DNA from: Parasalinivibrio latis
Lineage (GTDB): Bacteria > Pseudomonadota > Gammaproteobacteria > Enterobacterales > Vibrionaceae
Reading direction: 5' to 3'
NCBI RefSeq assembly: GCF_036825535.1
Contig: NZ_CP098813.1
Coordinates: forward strand, 496,001 to 560,000
Length of the DNA stretch: 64,000 nucleotides
Shown piece after piece: positions 18,152-27,392 of this stretch. Numbering within the stretch: the first letter of the stretch is position 1; the number at the start of each line of letters is the position of its first letter. The translations under genes were made by a program, and so were the position numbers. Below the pieces are notes generated by a model that saw nothing but the letters and a program-made list of their open reading frames with translations, was not told the origin of the DNA and searched no databases.

Positions 18152-18919
18152 TCAGCGTGCCGTCCAACCGCCGTCTAATGCAATTGCCTGTGCAGTGATA
18201 TTTTTCGCCTGAGGTGAAACAAGAAACAACGCAGTTTCTGCCAGCTCTTCGAAATGGATAAATGCTTTTTTAGGCATCGGAACCAGCATAATGTCGTTAA
18301 TGACTTCTTCTTCTGATATTCCGTTTGCGCGTGCCTGATCGGCAATCTGGTTTTCAACAAGAGGGGTCAATACATATGAGGGGCAAAGCGTATTAATGGT
18401 GATATCGGTATCCCCGGTTTCCAGTGCAACGGTTTTTGCAAACCCCAGCAAACCATGCTTGGCAGCGACATAGGCAGATTTATAAGGAGACGCAACAAGG
18501 CTGTGAATGGAACCCACATTGATAATGCGCCCGTAACCCCGCTCCCGCATTGATGGCAATAAGGTTTTAGTCAGCATCGCGGGTGCCGTCAACATAATAT
18601 CAATCAGCAACTTCCAGCGATCTGACGGAAATTCCTCAAGCGGGGAGACATGCTGGATGCCGGCATTGTTCACCAGAATATCGACAGGCATATCCATTTG
18701 TTCCGGCAACGCATCTACCTGGGCCTGGTCAGTGACATCCATGACATGGCAATCAACCGTGATGCCTTCTTGTTCCAGTGCTTTGGCGGCTTCTGATAAA
18801 TTGTCTGCGTTCACATCGGATAATGTGACGGTGTAACCTTTGATAGCAAAATGACGCCCAATTGCAAACCCGATACCGCTTGCTCCCCCGGTAACAAAAA
18901 CGTGCTTCCCAACACTCAT
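18152..18919 (-). CDS. bdhA: 3-hydroxybutyrate dehydrogenase
   Basis: A 255-residue short-chain dehydrogenase. It has the TGGASGIG cofactor loop, NNAGIQHV, catalytic Ser in GSIHS and YVAAK. NNAGIQHVSPLEEFP and the late LVPMPKKAFI segment are characteristic of D-(-)-3-hydroxybutyrate dehydrogenase, which oxidises 3-hydroxybutyrate to acetoacetate with NAD during ketone-body or PHB use. The start overlaps the response-regulator gene by 4 bases. The operon is divergent from a TRAP transporter, whose ligand may be the substrate. Confidence 0.88.
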   Translation of the reverse strand: MSVGKHVFVTGGASGIGFAIGRHFAIKGYTVTLSDVNADNLSEAAKALEQEGITVDCHVMDVTDQAQVDALPEQMDMPVDILVNNAGIQHVSPLEEFPSDRWKLLIDIMLTAPAMLTKTLLPSMRERGYGRIINVGSIHSLVASPYKSAYVAAKHGLLGFAKTVALETGDTDITINTLCPSYVLTPLVENQIADQARANGISEEEVINDIMLVPMPKKAFIHFEELAETALFLVSPQAKNITAQAIALDGGWTAR

Positions 18920-19581
18920 ACAATCTCCTTTTGGCTGTTGTCCTGATGTACCCAGCCCTGTTCCAGGGCGTATTTAACCAACCCGGCGGTAGACGTCACC
19001 CCAAGCTTTTTCTTAACCCTCATCCGGTGGGTCTCTACTGTCCGGACACTGATGTTGAGTTCACGGGCAATGGTTTTGTTACAGGCTCCGTTGGCAATAA
19101 GGATCAGCACATCACGCTCACGGGGAGTCGGTTGGTTGTCCGGCAAGGCATCCTTGCGTTCCAGATCATCAACACTTTCCATCAATGTCTGAGACACTCC
19201 CGAGCTGAAATATGTCCCCCCGGCGGCAATGACTTCTAGTGCACGCACCAGCTCCATCGAGGATATTTCCTTTAGCAGGTACCCGCTGGCACCTGCATGC
19301 ATGGCTGCCAGGATATATTCCTTATTACTGTGCATACTCAGCATCACTACTTTGACATCAGGCGCTTCACGCCGCAGCGTTTTCAGTACATCGATACCGT
19401 TCATACCCGGCATGGTGATATCTGTTAACAGAACATGGGGCTGCAGCCGTATGGCAAGTTCGCATGCGGTTTCCCCGTCACTCGCCGTACCGACTATTTC
19501 GAAAAGTGGCTGCCGCTGGAGCCGGTCCACAAGCCCATCCTGCAGCAATAAATGATCATCAGCCAAAACCAGCCGTATCAT
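18916..19581 (-). CDS. NarL/LuxR-type response regulator
   Basis: A 221-residue regulator. The receiver domain has acidic DD at 8-9, the phospho-Asp in LLTDITMPG and the Lys in YLLKE; the C-terminal LuxR helix-turn-helix reads CNKTIARELNISVRTVETHRMRVKKKLG. It lies 32 bases after the histidine kinase gene, its evident partner, and overlaps the 3-hydroxybutyrate dehydrogenase gene. Likely targets are its own operon and the divergent TRAP genes. Confidence 0.92.
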   Translation of the reverse strand: MIRLVLADDHLLLQDGLVDRLQRQPLFEIVGTASDGETACELAIRLQPHVLLTDITMPGMNGIDVLKTLRREAPDVKVVMLSMHSNKEYILAAMHAGASGYLLKEISSMELVRALEVIAAGGTYFSSGVSQTLMESVDDLERKDALPDNQPTPRERDVLILIANGACNKTIARELNISVRTVETHRMRVKKKLGVTSTAGLVKYALEQGWVHQDNSQKEIV

Positions 19582-19613
19582 GTTTCCCCCTTACCCTTAC
19601 AACCTGTCCTTGT

Positions 19614-21005
19614 TTAAACGGCCGCCGTCGGCAGAACCGGCAAAACCACCCGAATTTCCGTTCCTTCTTCCTGGCTGCTGTTTACTGCAAACCGTCCGTT
19701 AAGATACTCCACCCTTTCCCGCATGTTCCTGAGGCCCATAGAAGCATCCCCCTCCGCGGGTGCCGTACGGTTTTCCCTCATACCGGCCCCGTCATCTGCG
19801 ATGGTCAGCATTACGTCACAACCCTCTTGCTGCAGAATCATGTCAATGGCTCCTGCACCGGAGTATTTTTCCGCATTGTGCAGCGCTTCCTGCGCCACTC
19901 GGTAAAGTGTCAGTTCCTGTTCAGGTGACAGCAGCTTTGAGCCAATATGGTGCTCGAACAGCACCTCAACCCCCGACCGCTCTGATACCTCTTTGGCCAG
20001 TGATTCGAGCGCCACCAGCAGCCCAAGATCATCAAGAATCGTTGGCCGGAGATCCCTGGAAATACGGCGCAGCTCCCCTACCGCCAAAGCTATTGCCTGC
20101 CTGCCCTTTTCAATATGCCCGGCGCGTTCCTGTTCATCGCCGGCTTCTTCAATGCTGTCGAGCCGGAATTTGGCCGACACCAGGATCTGGTTGATACCGT
20201 CATGAAGCTCCCTTGCAACCCGGTTCCGCTCTTCTTCCTGGGATTCGATTATCCGGCGGTTCAACTGCTGCAACTTGCTGTTTGCAAGCTGCCGCTCCCC
20301 GAGGTGGATCGATGTCGCAAAGCTTGCCAACACCCCAAGGGACACGACCAATGTCATCGCCAGGCCCAAAAATGTTTTGCTGATAGTCGCCTCAATTTTG
20401 TTGTTGATACTGGCGGTTTGTTTTTCAACATCATCAAGGTATACGCCAGTCCCAACCATCCAGCCCCACTTGTCCAAACCTATAGCGTAGCTGAGCTTTT
20501 CTACCGGTTCCTGACGGGAAGGTTTATGCCAGTAATAGGTCACAAAACCGCCACCGTCCTGGGCTTGCTTTATTAACGCCTGTAACAGCTTGAAACCCCG
20601 GTAATCCTCTACATCCCAGAGGTTTTTCCCAAGCAGTTCGCTTTGGTAAGGCAGCACCAGGTTGGTGCCATCGTAGGTGTAAGCAAAAAAATAGCCGTCA
20701 TCCCCGAAGGTAAGGTTGTTAAGAATGGAAACCACCTGCTTTTTTGCATCCTCATCATCGGCAGAGGCGCTGTCATATATCGGCTCGATGGTCTTACGGG
20801 CAAGTTCAAGATATTTAAGCAGTTCCTGCTTTTTACTGGCGAGAGTTTCCCGCCGGATAAGCTGCGCTTCCTCAGCTGTCAACTTTCCGGACTGGTAATA
20901 AATAAGGCCGATGATGAGGGAGAACATGATCAAAAGAGGTGCAACAGCCAGTGTCAGTATCTGGTATTTGAATTTCGAGTCAGGATTTAGTGAGACCTTT
21001 ATCAC
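19614..21005 (-). CDS. Cache-domain sensor histidine kinase, NarL-partner type
   Basis: A 463-residue membrane kinase: first membrane helix about 15-35, periplasmic Cache domain (about 40-190, with DGYFFAYTYDGTNLVLPY), second helix near 205-230, then HisKA_3. The phospho-His is in VARELHDGINQ; the ATPase domain has ADDGAGM and GLRNMRERV. Cache domains bind small acids directly in the periplasm, which fits a sensor for the transported carboxylate. The start is GTG with GGGGA upstream. First gene of the kinase-regulator-dehydrogenase operon. Confidence 0.9.
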   Translation of the reverse strand: MIKVSLNPDSKFKYQILTLAVAPLLIMFSLIIGLIYYQSGKLTAEEAQLIRRETLASKKQELLKYLELARKTIEPIYDSASADDEDAKKQVVSILNNLTFGDDGYFFAYTYDGTNLVLPYQSELLGKNLWDVEDYRGFKLLQALIKQAQDGGGFVTYYWHKPSRQEPVEKLSYAIGLDKWGWMVGTGVYLDDVEKQTASINNKIEATISKTFLGLAMTLVVSLGVLASFATSIHLGERQLANSKLQQLNRRIIESQEEERNRVARELHDGINQILVSAKFRLDSIEEAGDEQERAGHIEKGRQAIALAVGELRRISRDLRPTILDDLGLLVALESLAKEVSERSGVEVLFEHHIGSKLLSPEQELTLYRVAQEALHNAEKYSGAGAIDMILQQEGCDVMLTIADDGAGMRENRTAPAEGDASMGLRNMRERVEYLNGRFAVNSSQEEGTEIRVVLPVLPTAAV

Positions 21006-21204
21006 GCTGTCTTTCCCCGGTTACGTATTACTGCGTACAAGGCTTACGCGCTATACCTAATACATGCGAATGTTAATGGTATGTAACATAATTCTAGTGG
21101 TTAGATGACGTCAACTAAAGGGTGATAAACAAGCAAGTGCATACCGATGACATTCTTTAGCTTCGCTGTCTGCCGGATATCCAAACTAACCAAGGAGTGG
21201 ATAC

Positions 21205-22251
21205 ATGAAACCAAAGATGAAGTTTGTTGCCGCAGCCGTTCTGGCGTGCGCTTCTGTGACCGCAACGGCTGCCGATAAAATTCTGCTGAAAACCCCTATC
21301 GCATTCGGCACCCACCTACCGGCACTGGGCACCCCAATTAAGTGGGTTTCAGAACGCATTACTGCCGTTACCGGCAACACCATCAAGATGAAAGTGTATG
21401 AACCGGGTAAGCTGGTGGCCCCCCTTGAAATACTCGATGCGGTTTCTTCTGGCAAAGTAAATTCAGGCTATGCCACTGCCGGTTACTGGCAGGGAAAAAT
21501 GCCCGCGGCCCCGCTTTTTTCTGCTGTACCATTTGGCCCTGAAGCACCTGAGTACATGGCGTGGCTTTACTTTGGTAACGGCTTGAAGCTTTACCAGGAA
21601 ATGTACGACCAGGCCGGCTACAACGTGAAAGTGGTGCCTTGCGCCATCATCTCTCCCGAAACCTCCGGTTGGTTTAAGAAGCCAATTGAAAGCCAGGAAG
21701 ATCTCAAGGGCATGACCATGCGTTTCTTTGGCCTTGGTGGCCAGGTAATGGAAAAACTCGGGGTCGGTACGGTTCAGCTGCCTGGCGGTGAAATTTTCGG
21801 TGCGCTTGAAAAAGGGGCAATTGATGCGTCTGAATTCTCGCAACCGGCCATTGATGCGCGCCTGGGTTTCGACAAGATTGTCAAGTACAACTACTTCCCA
21901 GGCTGGCACCAGCAGTCCACGGTGTTTGAACTGCTGATCAACAAAGATACCTGGAACAAGATGGATAAATCCCAGCAGACCGGTATCGAAACTGTGTGTA
22001 TGGCGTCTATGACCTACTCCATTGCGGAAGGTGAGTCCATGCAGTTCTCCGCCATGAAGAAATCTGCAGAAAACGGCGTCAAGCATATGTACTGGAGCGA
22101 CGATATGCTGGATGTTTACCGTAATGCATGGCTCGAAGTGGTAGAAGAACAGAAGAAAGACCCGTTCTTCTCCAAAGTCTGGGCTGATTTCTCCCAGTTC
22201 CGTGAGAACTACAGCGTATGGGCAAGCAAAGGCTTCCTCCCGCGTAACTAA
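21205..22251 (+). CDS. TRAP transporter solute-binding protein (DctP family)
   Basis: A 348-residue periplasmic protein with a signal peptide cleaved near TATAADK and an AAGGAG ribosome site. The DctP pattern is visible: the conserved Arg in KGMTMRFFGLGGQVMEKLG, LPGGEIFGALEKGAIDASEFSQP and FPGWHQQSTV. The PGWHQ stretch recalls the TakP branch that binds 2-oxo acids. The Arg pairs with a carboxylate ligand. Divergence from a 3-hydroxybutyrate dehydrogenase operon makes a short hydroxy- or oxo-acid a good guess. Confidence 0.9.
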   Translation: MKPKMKFVAAAVLACASVTATAADKILLKTPIAFGTHLPALGTPIKWVSERITAVTGNTIKMKVYEPGKLVAPLEILDAVSSGKVNSGYATAGYWQGKMPAAPLFSAVPFGPEAPEYMAWLYFGNGLKLYQEMYDQAGYNVKVVPCAIISPETSGWFKKPIESQEDLKGMTMRFFGLGGQVMEKLGVGTVQLPGGEIFGALEKGAIDASEFSQPAIDARLGFDKIVKYNYFPGWHQQSTVFELLINKDTWNKMDKSQQTGIETVCMASMTYSIAEGESMQFSAMKKSAENGVKHMYWSDDMLDVYRNAWLEVVEEQKKDPFFSKVWADFSQFRENYSVWASKGFLPRN

Positions 22252-22264
22252 AACCATCACTGTC

Positions 22265-22289
22265 CGGGCAGCCACTCAACGGCTGCCCG
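22265..22289 (+). promoter_or_regulatory. Intercistronic hairpin between dctP and dctQ
   Basis: CGGGCAGCC, loop ACTCAAC, GGCTGCCCG, a perfect 9-base stem without a long T run. Probably stabilises or truncates the transcript so that the binding protein is made in excess. Confidence 0.65.
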
Positions 22290-22310
22290 CTTTCATTCCG
22301 GAGGCTGCTA

Positions 22311-22835
22311 ATGACGGAACTGAATTCGCCTTCCGTACCTTTTGCTGACAGCATCGACAACATGGTCAAGGTGATAGGACGCACCCTGGCATGGAGTTAT
22401 TTTTTTCTGGTGCTGGTTATCCTGCTCCAGGTGGTCTTGCGAAAAGTCTTTGATAACGGGCAGATAGCCCTGGAAGAGTTGCAATGGCATTTGTACGCAG
22501 TGGGCGTATTGTTCGGGCTTTCCTATGCCGAAGTCTATGGAGCAAATGTCCGGGTAGACATTTTTTACCACCGCTTTCCCCCCAGGGTAAAAGCGGCAAT
22601 CGAAGTCTTTACGATTCTTTTCCTGCTTTGGCCGTTCCTTTATGTGGTCTTTATTCACTCCCTCGACTTTGTGTACGAGTCATGGCGAGTATCAGAGCGG
22701 TCCAATTCTCCTTCCGGCCTGCCCTGGCGCTGGCTGATTAAGTCGGCCATTCCGGCCAGTATGGTGCTGCTTGGCTTTACCAGCCTGTCGCGCCTGATTC
22801 GATCCATCGCCGTTATTCGCCAGGGAGGGAAATAA
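22311..22835 (+). CDS. TRAP transporter small membrane subunit (DctQ)
   Basis: A 174-residue protein with four membrane segments (about 25-50, 60-80, 98-125, 140-160) and the DctQ-like LVILLQVVLRKVFDNGQIALEELQWHLYAVGVLFGLSYA. It docks with DctM to form the permease. It ends on the first base of the dctM start, so the two are coupled. Confidence 0.88.
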   Translation: MTELNSPSVPFADSIDNMVKVIGRTLAWSYFFLVLVILLQVVLRKVFDNGQIALEELQWHLYAVGVLFGLSYAEVYGANVRVDIFYHRFPPRVKAAIEVFTILFLLWPFLYVVFIHSLDFVYESWRVSERSNSPSGLPWRWLIKSAIPASMVLLGFTSLSRLIRSIAVIRQGGK

Positions 22836-24220
22836 TGGAAGCGAACGAGATTCTGATCCTCGGGATGTTCGGCACCTTTCTGGTGCTGCTGTTTATCGGC
22901 GTACCGGTGGCTTGGGTGCTATCCGGTGTGGGTGTCGGCTTCGCCTTTCTCGGTTACTACGCGGATCTGTATTTTGATACATGGACCGGGCTCGATTTCA
23001 CCACGCTGGGGCTGGTGGTAAACCGTATTTATAAAATCATGGACAACTGGATACTGGTCGCCCTGCCCATGTTTATCTTTATGGGGAATATGCTGGATAA
23101 ATCCGGTGTGGCTGACCGCCTGATGCACTCCATGCAAGCGTTGTTTGGCCGGGTTCACGGCGGGCTGGCGATCACTGTCACCGCTATTGGGATTATCCTC
23201 GCTGCATCCACCGGCATTATCGGTGCCTCGGTGGTGCTGCTGGCTATGATGTCCCTCCCTGCAATGATGAAACAGGGTTACCACCTGCCGCTGGCGCTCG
23301 GGACTGTCGCATCTGCCGGTACATTGGGTATCCTGCTGCCACCCTCCATCATGCTGGTAATCATGGCTGACCAACTCGGTCTTTCCGTTGGTGATCTCTT
23401 TATGGCCGCAATGTTTCCCGGCTTGTTGCTTGGCGGGATTTACATCGTTTACCTGTTGGGTGTTGGCATTGTCAGCCCACAGAAAATCCCACTTCCGGAG
23501 AATGTGAGAAAAGTAGACTGGCGGCTTATCGCTGAAGTGTTAAAAGCCATTATCCCCACCGTACTGCTTATTGTCGCGGTGCTAGGCTCCATCTTTACCG
23601 GCGTTGCCACACCCACGGAAGCATCCGGTGTCGGGGCATTTGGCGCCACACTTCTGGCAATTTATTACAAGAAGTTCTCTCTGGACGTACTGAAGGACGT
23701 ACTGCACAACAGCTTCAAAACCACGGCGTACATTTTTGCTATTTTTATTGGTGCGTCATGCTTTGCCCTTGTATTACGCGAACTGGGCGGGGATGAGTTT
23801 ATTGAAAGTATCTTTGCGGCACTGCCTTTTGGGCCTTATGGCGTGGTGGTGTTCATCCTGTTTGTGATTTTCCTGCTCGGGTTCTTCCTCGACTGGATTG
23901 AAATAACGCTGATTGTCCTGCCGCTGCTGACCCCGGTTGTAGGGGCACTGGATCTGCAAATTGGCCATTACCCGGCATTGGATGAGCCTGTGACAGTATG
24001 GTTTGTCATGCTGGTTGCCATGGCACTTCAAACCAGTTTCCTGACACCACCCGTGGGCTTTGCACTGTTTTACCTGAAAGGGGTTTGCCCACCTGGCGTA
24101 AGGCTTGCCGATATTTACCGGGGGGTTGTGCCGTTTATCATCCTCCAGCTTTTGGCACTTTCAGCGTTGGTATTCTGGCCTCAATTGGCACTCTGGTTAC
24201 CTTCAGTCGCCTATTCATAA
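22835..24220 (+). CDS. TRAP transporter large membrane subunit (DctM)
   Basis: A 461-residue permease with about 12 hydrophobic segments. It contains the family motifs FIFMGNMLDKSGVADRLMHS, GTLGILLPPSIMLVIM, GVATPTEASGVGAFGA and QTSFLTPPVGFALFYLKG. It couples sodium entry to uptake of the DctP-bound acid. Last gene of the operon, followed by a strong terminator. Confidence 0.92.
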   Translation: MEANEILILGMFGTFLVLLFIGVPVAWVLSGVGVGFAFLGYYADLYFDTWTGLDFTTLGLVVNRIYKIMDNWILVALPMFIFMGNMLDKSGVADRLMHSMQALFGRVHGGLAITVTAIGIILAASTGIIGASVVLLAMMSLPAMMKQGYHLPLALGTVASAGTLGILLPPSIMLVIMADQLGLSVGDLFMAAMFPGLLLGGIYIVYLLGVGIVSPQKIPLPENVRKVDWRLIAEVLKAIIPTVLLIVAVLGSIFTGVATPTEASGVGAFGATLLAIYYKKFSLDVLKDVLHNSFKTTAYIFAIFIGASCFALVLRELGGDEFIESIFAALPFGPYGVVVFILFVIFLLGFFLDWIEITLIVLPLLTPVVGALDLQIGHYPALDEPVTVWFVMLVAMALQTSFLTPPVGFALFYLKGVCPPGVRLADIYRGVVPFIILQLLALSALVFWPQLALWLPSVAYS

Positions 24221-24240
24221 TGACGTTAAACCCAGAAACA

Positions 24241-24273
24241 CAAAGGCCGGCAACTGTGCCGGCCTTTGTGTTT
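24241..24273. terminator. Bidirectional terminator after dctM
   Basis: CAAAGGCCGGCA, loop ACTG, TGCCGGCCTTTG, a perfect 12-base stem followed by TGTTTT; convergent with the GGDEF-EAL gene. Confidence 0.88.
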
Positions 24274-24283
24274 TCTTGATGAC

Positions 24284-26092
24284 CTACTGGATTTCAGACA
24301 GAAGCGCAGGCCGGTGGATGAAAAACCCCTGCGCATAGTCCACGCCAATGTCCCGCAGCAGATCCAATGCCGCCTGGTCTTCAACGCACTCTGCCACCGT
24401 TTTACGCTGGGTTTCGCAGGCGATAGCCACTACCGACTCCACCATCATGCGGCTGATTTTCTCCTGCACCAGATCCCGGACAAAAAGTCCATCAATCTTA
24501 ATCACATCAACATCAAGCTCTTTCAGGTACGCATAGGAGGATGTCCCGGTCCCGAAGTCATCCAGTGCAAACTTACAGCCCATCCGGCGCAGGCGTTCAA
24601 TAAAGGCATTGGTGCGTTTGATATCAGTCAGGACCGACGTCTCCGTGATCTCGAAACAAATCTGGCTGCCATCAATACCGGATTCACGAATCAGGTTTTC
24701 TGCATACTCAGCAAAAGAGCTCTTGGCGATGGTCTCGCCGGAAACATTGACGGCCAGCTGGTAGTCAAAATTGTGCTGTTTAATCTGTTGGAGCGTGTTA
24801 TCCAAAACCCACTGGTCGATAGAGGAAATAAGGTGGAAGCGCTCAGCAACCGGGATAAAGTTGTTGGGTGGGATGATACTGCCATCCTCCCCCCGCATCC
24901 GGACCAGCATCTCGGCTTTCTTGACGTCGCCGGTTCGGATATCAATGATTTTCTGGCCGCACAGTAACAGGTCATCATTCTCGATTGCCCGCTGTATCAC
25001 TGGCACCCAGCGCATTTGCTGCTTGTTCTTTTCAATGTGGCTCTTGGTCATGTTGTAGACCGTAATCTCACCGCCACCCTTGTCTTTAGACTGGAAGCAG
25101 GTCCGTTCCGCAATATTGACCAGCTCCTTGGCATCATCAAAGGTATTGTCGATTTCAACCAGCCCGTAACTGGCACTGGCTTTAATCAGCTCACCGCTGT
25201 GTTCCAGCCGGTATGCCTCTACGGCCTGCTTGAGCAAAAAGGTTTTCTGCAGCGCCACTTTAATATCCGGCATCTGCGTCAGTACGCCAAATTCATCCCC
25301 CCCCATCCGCGCAATCACGTCGCCTTCATCCAGGGTTTCCTGAAGGACTTTAGTCAGTTCCTTCATCAGCCGGTCACCCACAGAACGGTTGAAAGAGTCA
25401 TTGATCACCCGGAACTGGTCTAGGTCGAGATAAATAAAATAGTACCGGGTATCCGCATCACTCAATTGATGCTGCATGGCTTTGCGCACTTCCAGCATCA
25501 TCGAACGGCGGTTATAGATATGGGTAACAAAATCGTAGCGGGAAAGGTAGTCGAGCTTTTGCTGCAGTTGAATACGCTGCTCTATTTCCAGTCTCAGGGA
25601 GTTGTTGGCGCTGGTGAGTTTCTGGGTCCGTTCTTTGACCTTTTCCTCAAGCGTATTGTTAAGGCTTTTAAGCGCAAGGTTGAAATCTTCCAGTGATGTC
25701 CTCAGCCGGGAAATCTTAATGTGGGTATGAACCCTGGCCATGAGTTCATCCAGCCTGAAAGGTTTAAGAATGTAATCAACACCGCCGGCATTGAACGCAT
25801 CCTCAATTTCATGGTCACTCCCGGTCAGGAAAATAACCGGGAAATGCATACTGGCTTCGTCACTTTTCAGCCGGTTACAAATCTCAATACCAGACAAGCC
25901 CGGCATGTGGATATCAAGCAGAACCAAATCAGGACGCTTATCCTTTGCAAGCTGGATTGCCTTTTCCCCTTCTTTGGCCACCAAAACTCTGTGACCCGCC
26001 TTTGCCAGCAGGCTGCTGACATTGGCTAACACTACCGGATCGTCGTCGACCACCAAAATTACTGCATTTTTGGTACTGACTTCTCCAACCAT
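24284..26092 (-). CDS. Response regulator with GGDEF and EAL domains
   Basis: A 602-residue protein: REC domain (1-125; acceptor Asp in LVLLDIHMPG), coiled linker, GGDEF domain with intact MGGDEF but no RxxD inhibitory site, and EAL domain. The EAL signature itself reads EML, with the metal Glu kept, and DDFGTG is present, so phosphodiesterase activity is possible. Cyclic di-GMP turnover is presumably switched by phosphorylation. It starts three bases after the Hpt gene, which likely supplies the phosphate. Ribosome site AAGGAT. Confidence 0.9.
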   Translation of the reverse strand: MVGEVSTKNAVILVVDDDPVVLANVSSLLAKAGHRVLVAKEGEKAIQLAKDKRPDLVLLDIHMPGLSGIEICNRLKSDEASMHFPVIFLTGSDHEIEDAFNAGGVDYILKPFRLDELMARVHTHIKISRLRTSLEDFNLALKSLNNTLEEKVKERTQKLTSANNSLRLEIEQRIQLQQKLDYLSRYDFVTHIYNRRSMMLEVRKAMQHQLSDADTRYYFIYLDLDQFRVINDSFNRSVGDRLMKELTKVLQETLDEGDVIARMGGDEFGVLTQMPDIKVALQKTFLLKQAVEAYRLEHSGELIKASASYGLVEIDNTFDDAKELVNIAERTCFQSKDKGGGEITVYNMTKSHIEKNKQQMRWVPVIQRAIENDDLLLCGQKIIDIRTGDVKKAEMLVRMRGEDGSIIPPNNFIPVAERFHLISSIDQWVLDNTLQQIKQHNFDYQLAVNVSGETIAKSSFAEYAENLIRESGIDGSQICFEITETSVLTDIKRTNAFIERLRRMGCKFALDDFGTGTSSYAYLKELDVDVIKIDGLFVRDLVQEKISRMMVESVVAIACETQRKTVAECVEDQAALDLLRDIGVDYAQGFFIHRPALLSEIQ

Positions 26093-26095
26093 AAA

Positions 26096-26737
26096 TTATC
26101 CTTTTTCTTTAAGAATCCTGTGCGCAGTGTCGTAATCAAACCGTTCAATAGCTGACATCACCAGTTTTACAATCGGCAACCCCACAGCACATTTTGCTGT
26201 GCTTTTGTATTCGTGCACCAAGGTATCCGGGATCACTTCATAGTTTGACAGGCAACGCATCAGATCCTCTTTGATCTCCGGATAGGCTCTAAACACTTCA
26301 TCCGGGTCATCGTCCCCTGGGTAGCTTTCATTCATTGCTACAATCTGTTCCGCATCCTGGATTGAATCGAGTACCAGCGTTATCAATGTCTCTCTCTGCT
26401 CGTCGCTGAGTGCAATCCCGTTGATAACCTGCTGCTCATACTGCTCTGCCACTTCATACAGACGCTGCATTCCCAGGGTGCCGCTGGAGCCTTTAATAGC
26501 GTGGATACATTCCCTTATCGGCTTCATTTCCATGCTTTCACAGCACGCTGAAAAACGGGAACGGAATTGCCTGTGTTCGGCAATGTAGATAGCCAATACC
26601 CTCAGGTACAGGCGTGGGTCATCAGCAATCTGCGGATAATGTGTGCCAAAGTTAACCGTCACAAGGGACTCAGGCATCCGCAACCCCTGATTATTGAGTT
26701 CATTTTTTGCGTATTGCTGGTTGGACATCGAATTCAC
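26096..26737 (-). CDS. Hpt (histidine phosphotransfer) domain protein
   Basis: About 210 residues. The Hpt helix carries the acceptor His in CIHAIKGSSGTLGMQRLYEVAEQYEQQV, near residue 80. N- and C-terminal extensions are not recognised. Upstream of and nearly fused to the REC-GGDEF-EAL gene, so the two probably form the end of a phosphorelay whose kinase lies elsewhere. Start is either GTG at 26737 or ATG at 26728; neither has a strong ribosome site, and a GGAG lies inside a hairpin just upstream. Confidence 0.82.
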   Translation of the reverse strand: MNSMSNQQYAKNELNNQGLRMPESLVTVNFGTHYPQIADDPRLYLRVLAIYIAEHRQFRSRFSACCESMEMKPIRECIHAIKGSSGTLGMQRLYEVAEQYEQQVINGIALSDEQRETLITLVLDSIQDAEQIVAMNESYPGDDDPDEVFRAYPEIKEDLMRCLSNYEVIPDTLVHEYKSTAKCAVGLPIVKLVMSAIERFDYDTAHRILKEKG

Positions 26738-26744
26738 CGGCTTT

Positions 26745-26761
26745 AGCAGGATTCTCCTGCT
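26745..26761. repeat. Palindrome in the Hpt gene leader
   Basis: AGCAGGATTCTCCTGCT is a 7-base inverted repeat with a 3-base centre, directly before the Hpt start. On the transcript it encloses the GGAG that would act as ribosome site. Confidence 0.5.
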
Positions 26762-27306
26762 TCCTTTTCAACGACTAAGGCAGTCCTATGCAAACCGACG
26801 GACAAATGAAACGTGTGTAACGATATCGACACACCGTAATTTGAGTGTAGACCACAATATGAAACCGATGTGACTGCAACAGATTAAAAACGCACATATT
26901 TCATTGAGCTCAGGACGCTTCTGGATTTAATCCCGACAGCACTGAATATTTGCCGGTTGTGTAGATTAACGAAAAAAGCGTGCTTGAAAACGTGATGGAT
27001 GACCAACTGGACACAATTTCAGGCCAATAAATTTCCCCTTAATGAAATATCTTTCATAGAAATTTTGCGTTTCCGAAGGCTGCTTCCGGTACGGATTAGA
27101 CATTGTGGAAGTCAGGTGGAACATCAGGCAGGTATTTGTTTTTGAAACCACACCGTTGTTTTTGACCCAAGCAAAAGAGCGGTAGAAAAACGGTTCAGCA
27201 ACACGGTATGGCGTGATACCTGTCCATGGAGGAACAACCAAGGGATATTGGGGTACTGCTGAATATGCCTGAGTGAATGGGCAACGCCTCACCGGCTTGT
27301 CTCGGG

Positions 27307-27343
27307 GTACCGCCGGCTAAACCAAGCTGGTTTTCGGCGGTAC
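27307..27343. repeat. Nested inverted repeat
   Basis: GTACCGCCG at 27307 pairs with CGGCGGTAC at 27335. Inside, AAACCA and TGGTTT form a second stem around AGC. The nested design gives one long hairpin of about 15 pairs with a small internal loop. There is no T run, so it is not a classical terminator for either neighbour. Confidence 0.6.
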
Positions 27344-27392
27344 GGTTCACGGGAAATAAGCCTTCAGGCATCCGCCTGACCGTGGCAGGCTG

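Larger units (their letters stand above)
26738..27392. other. 655-base gap without a convincing gene
   Basis: Contains two strong inverted repeats (26745-26761 and 27307-27343). A 108-codon reverse-strand frame (26966-27292) has no recognisable domain and no clear ribosome site. It may hold the promoter of the Hpt operon, a structured RNA, or remnants of a lost gene. Confidence 0.5.

Noticed and set aside
26966..27292. 108-codon reverse-strand frame in the gene-free stretch
   Set aside because: No domain, no clear ribosome site and unlikely composition; kept only as part of the gap description.
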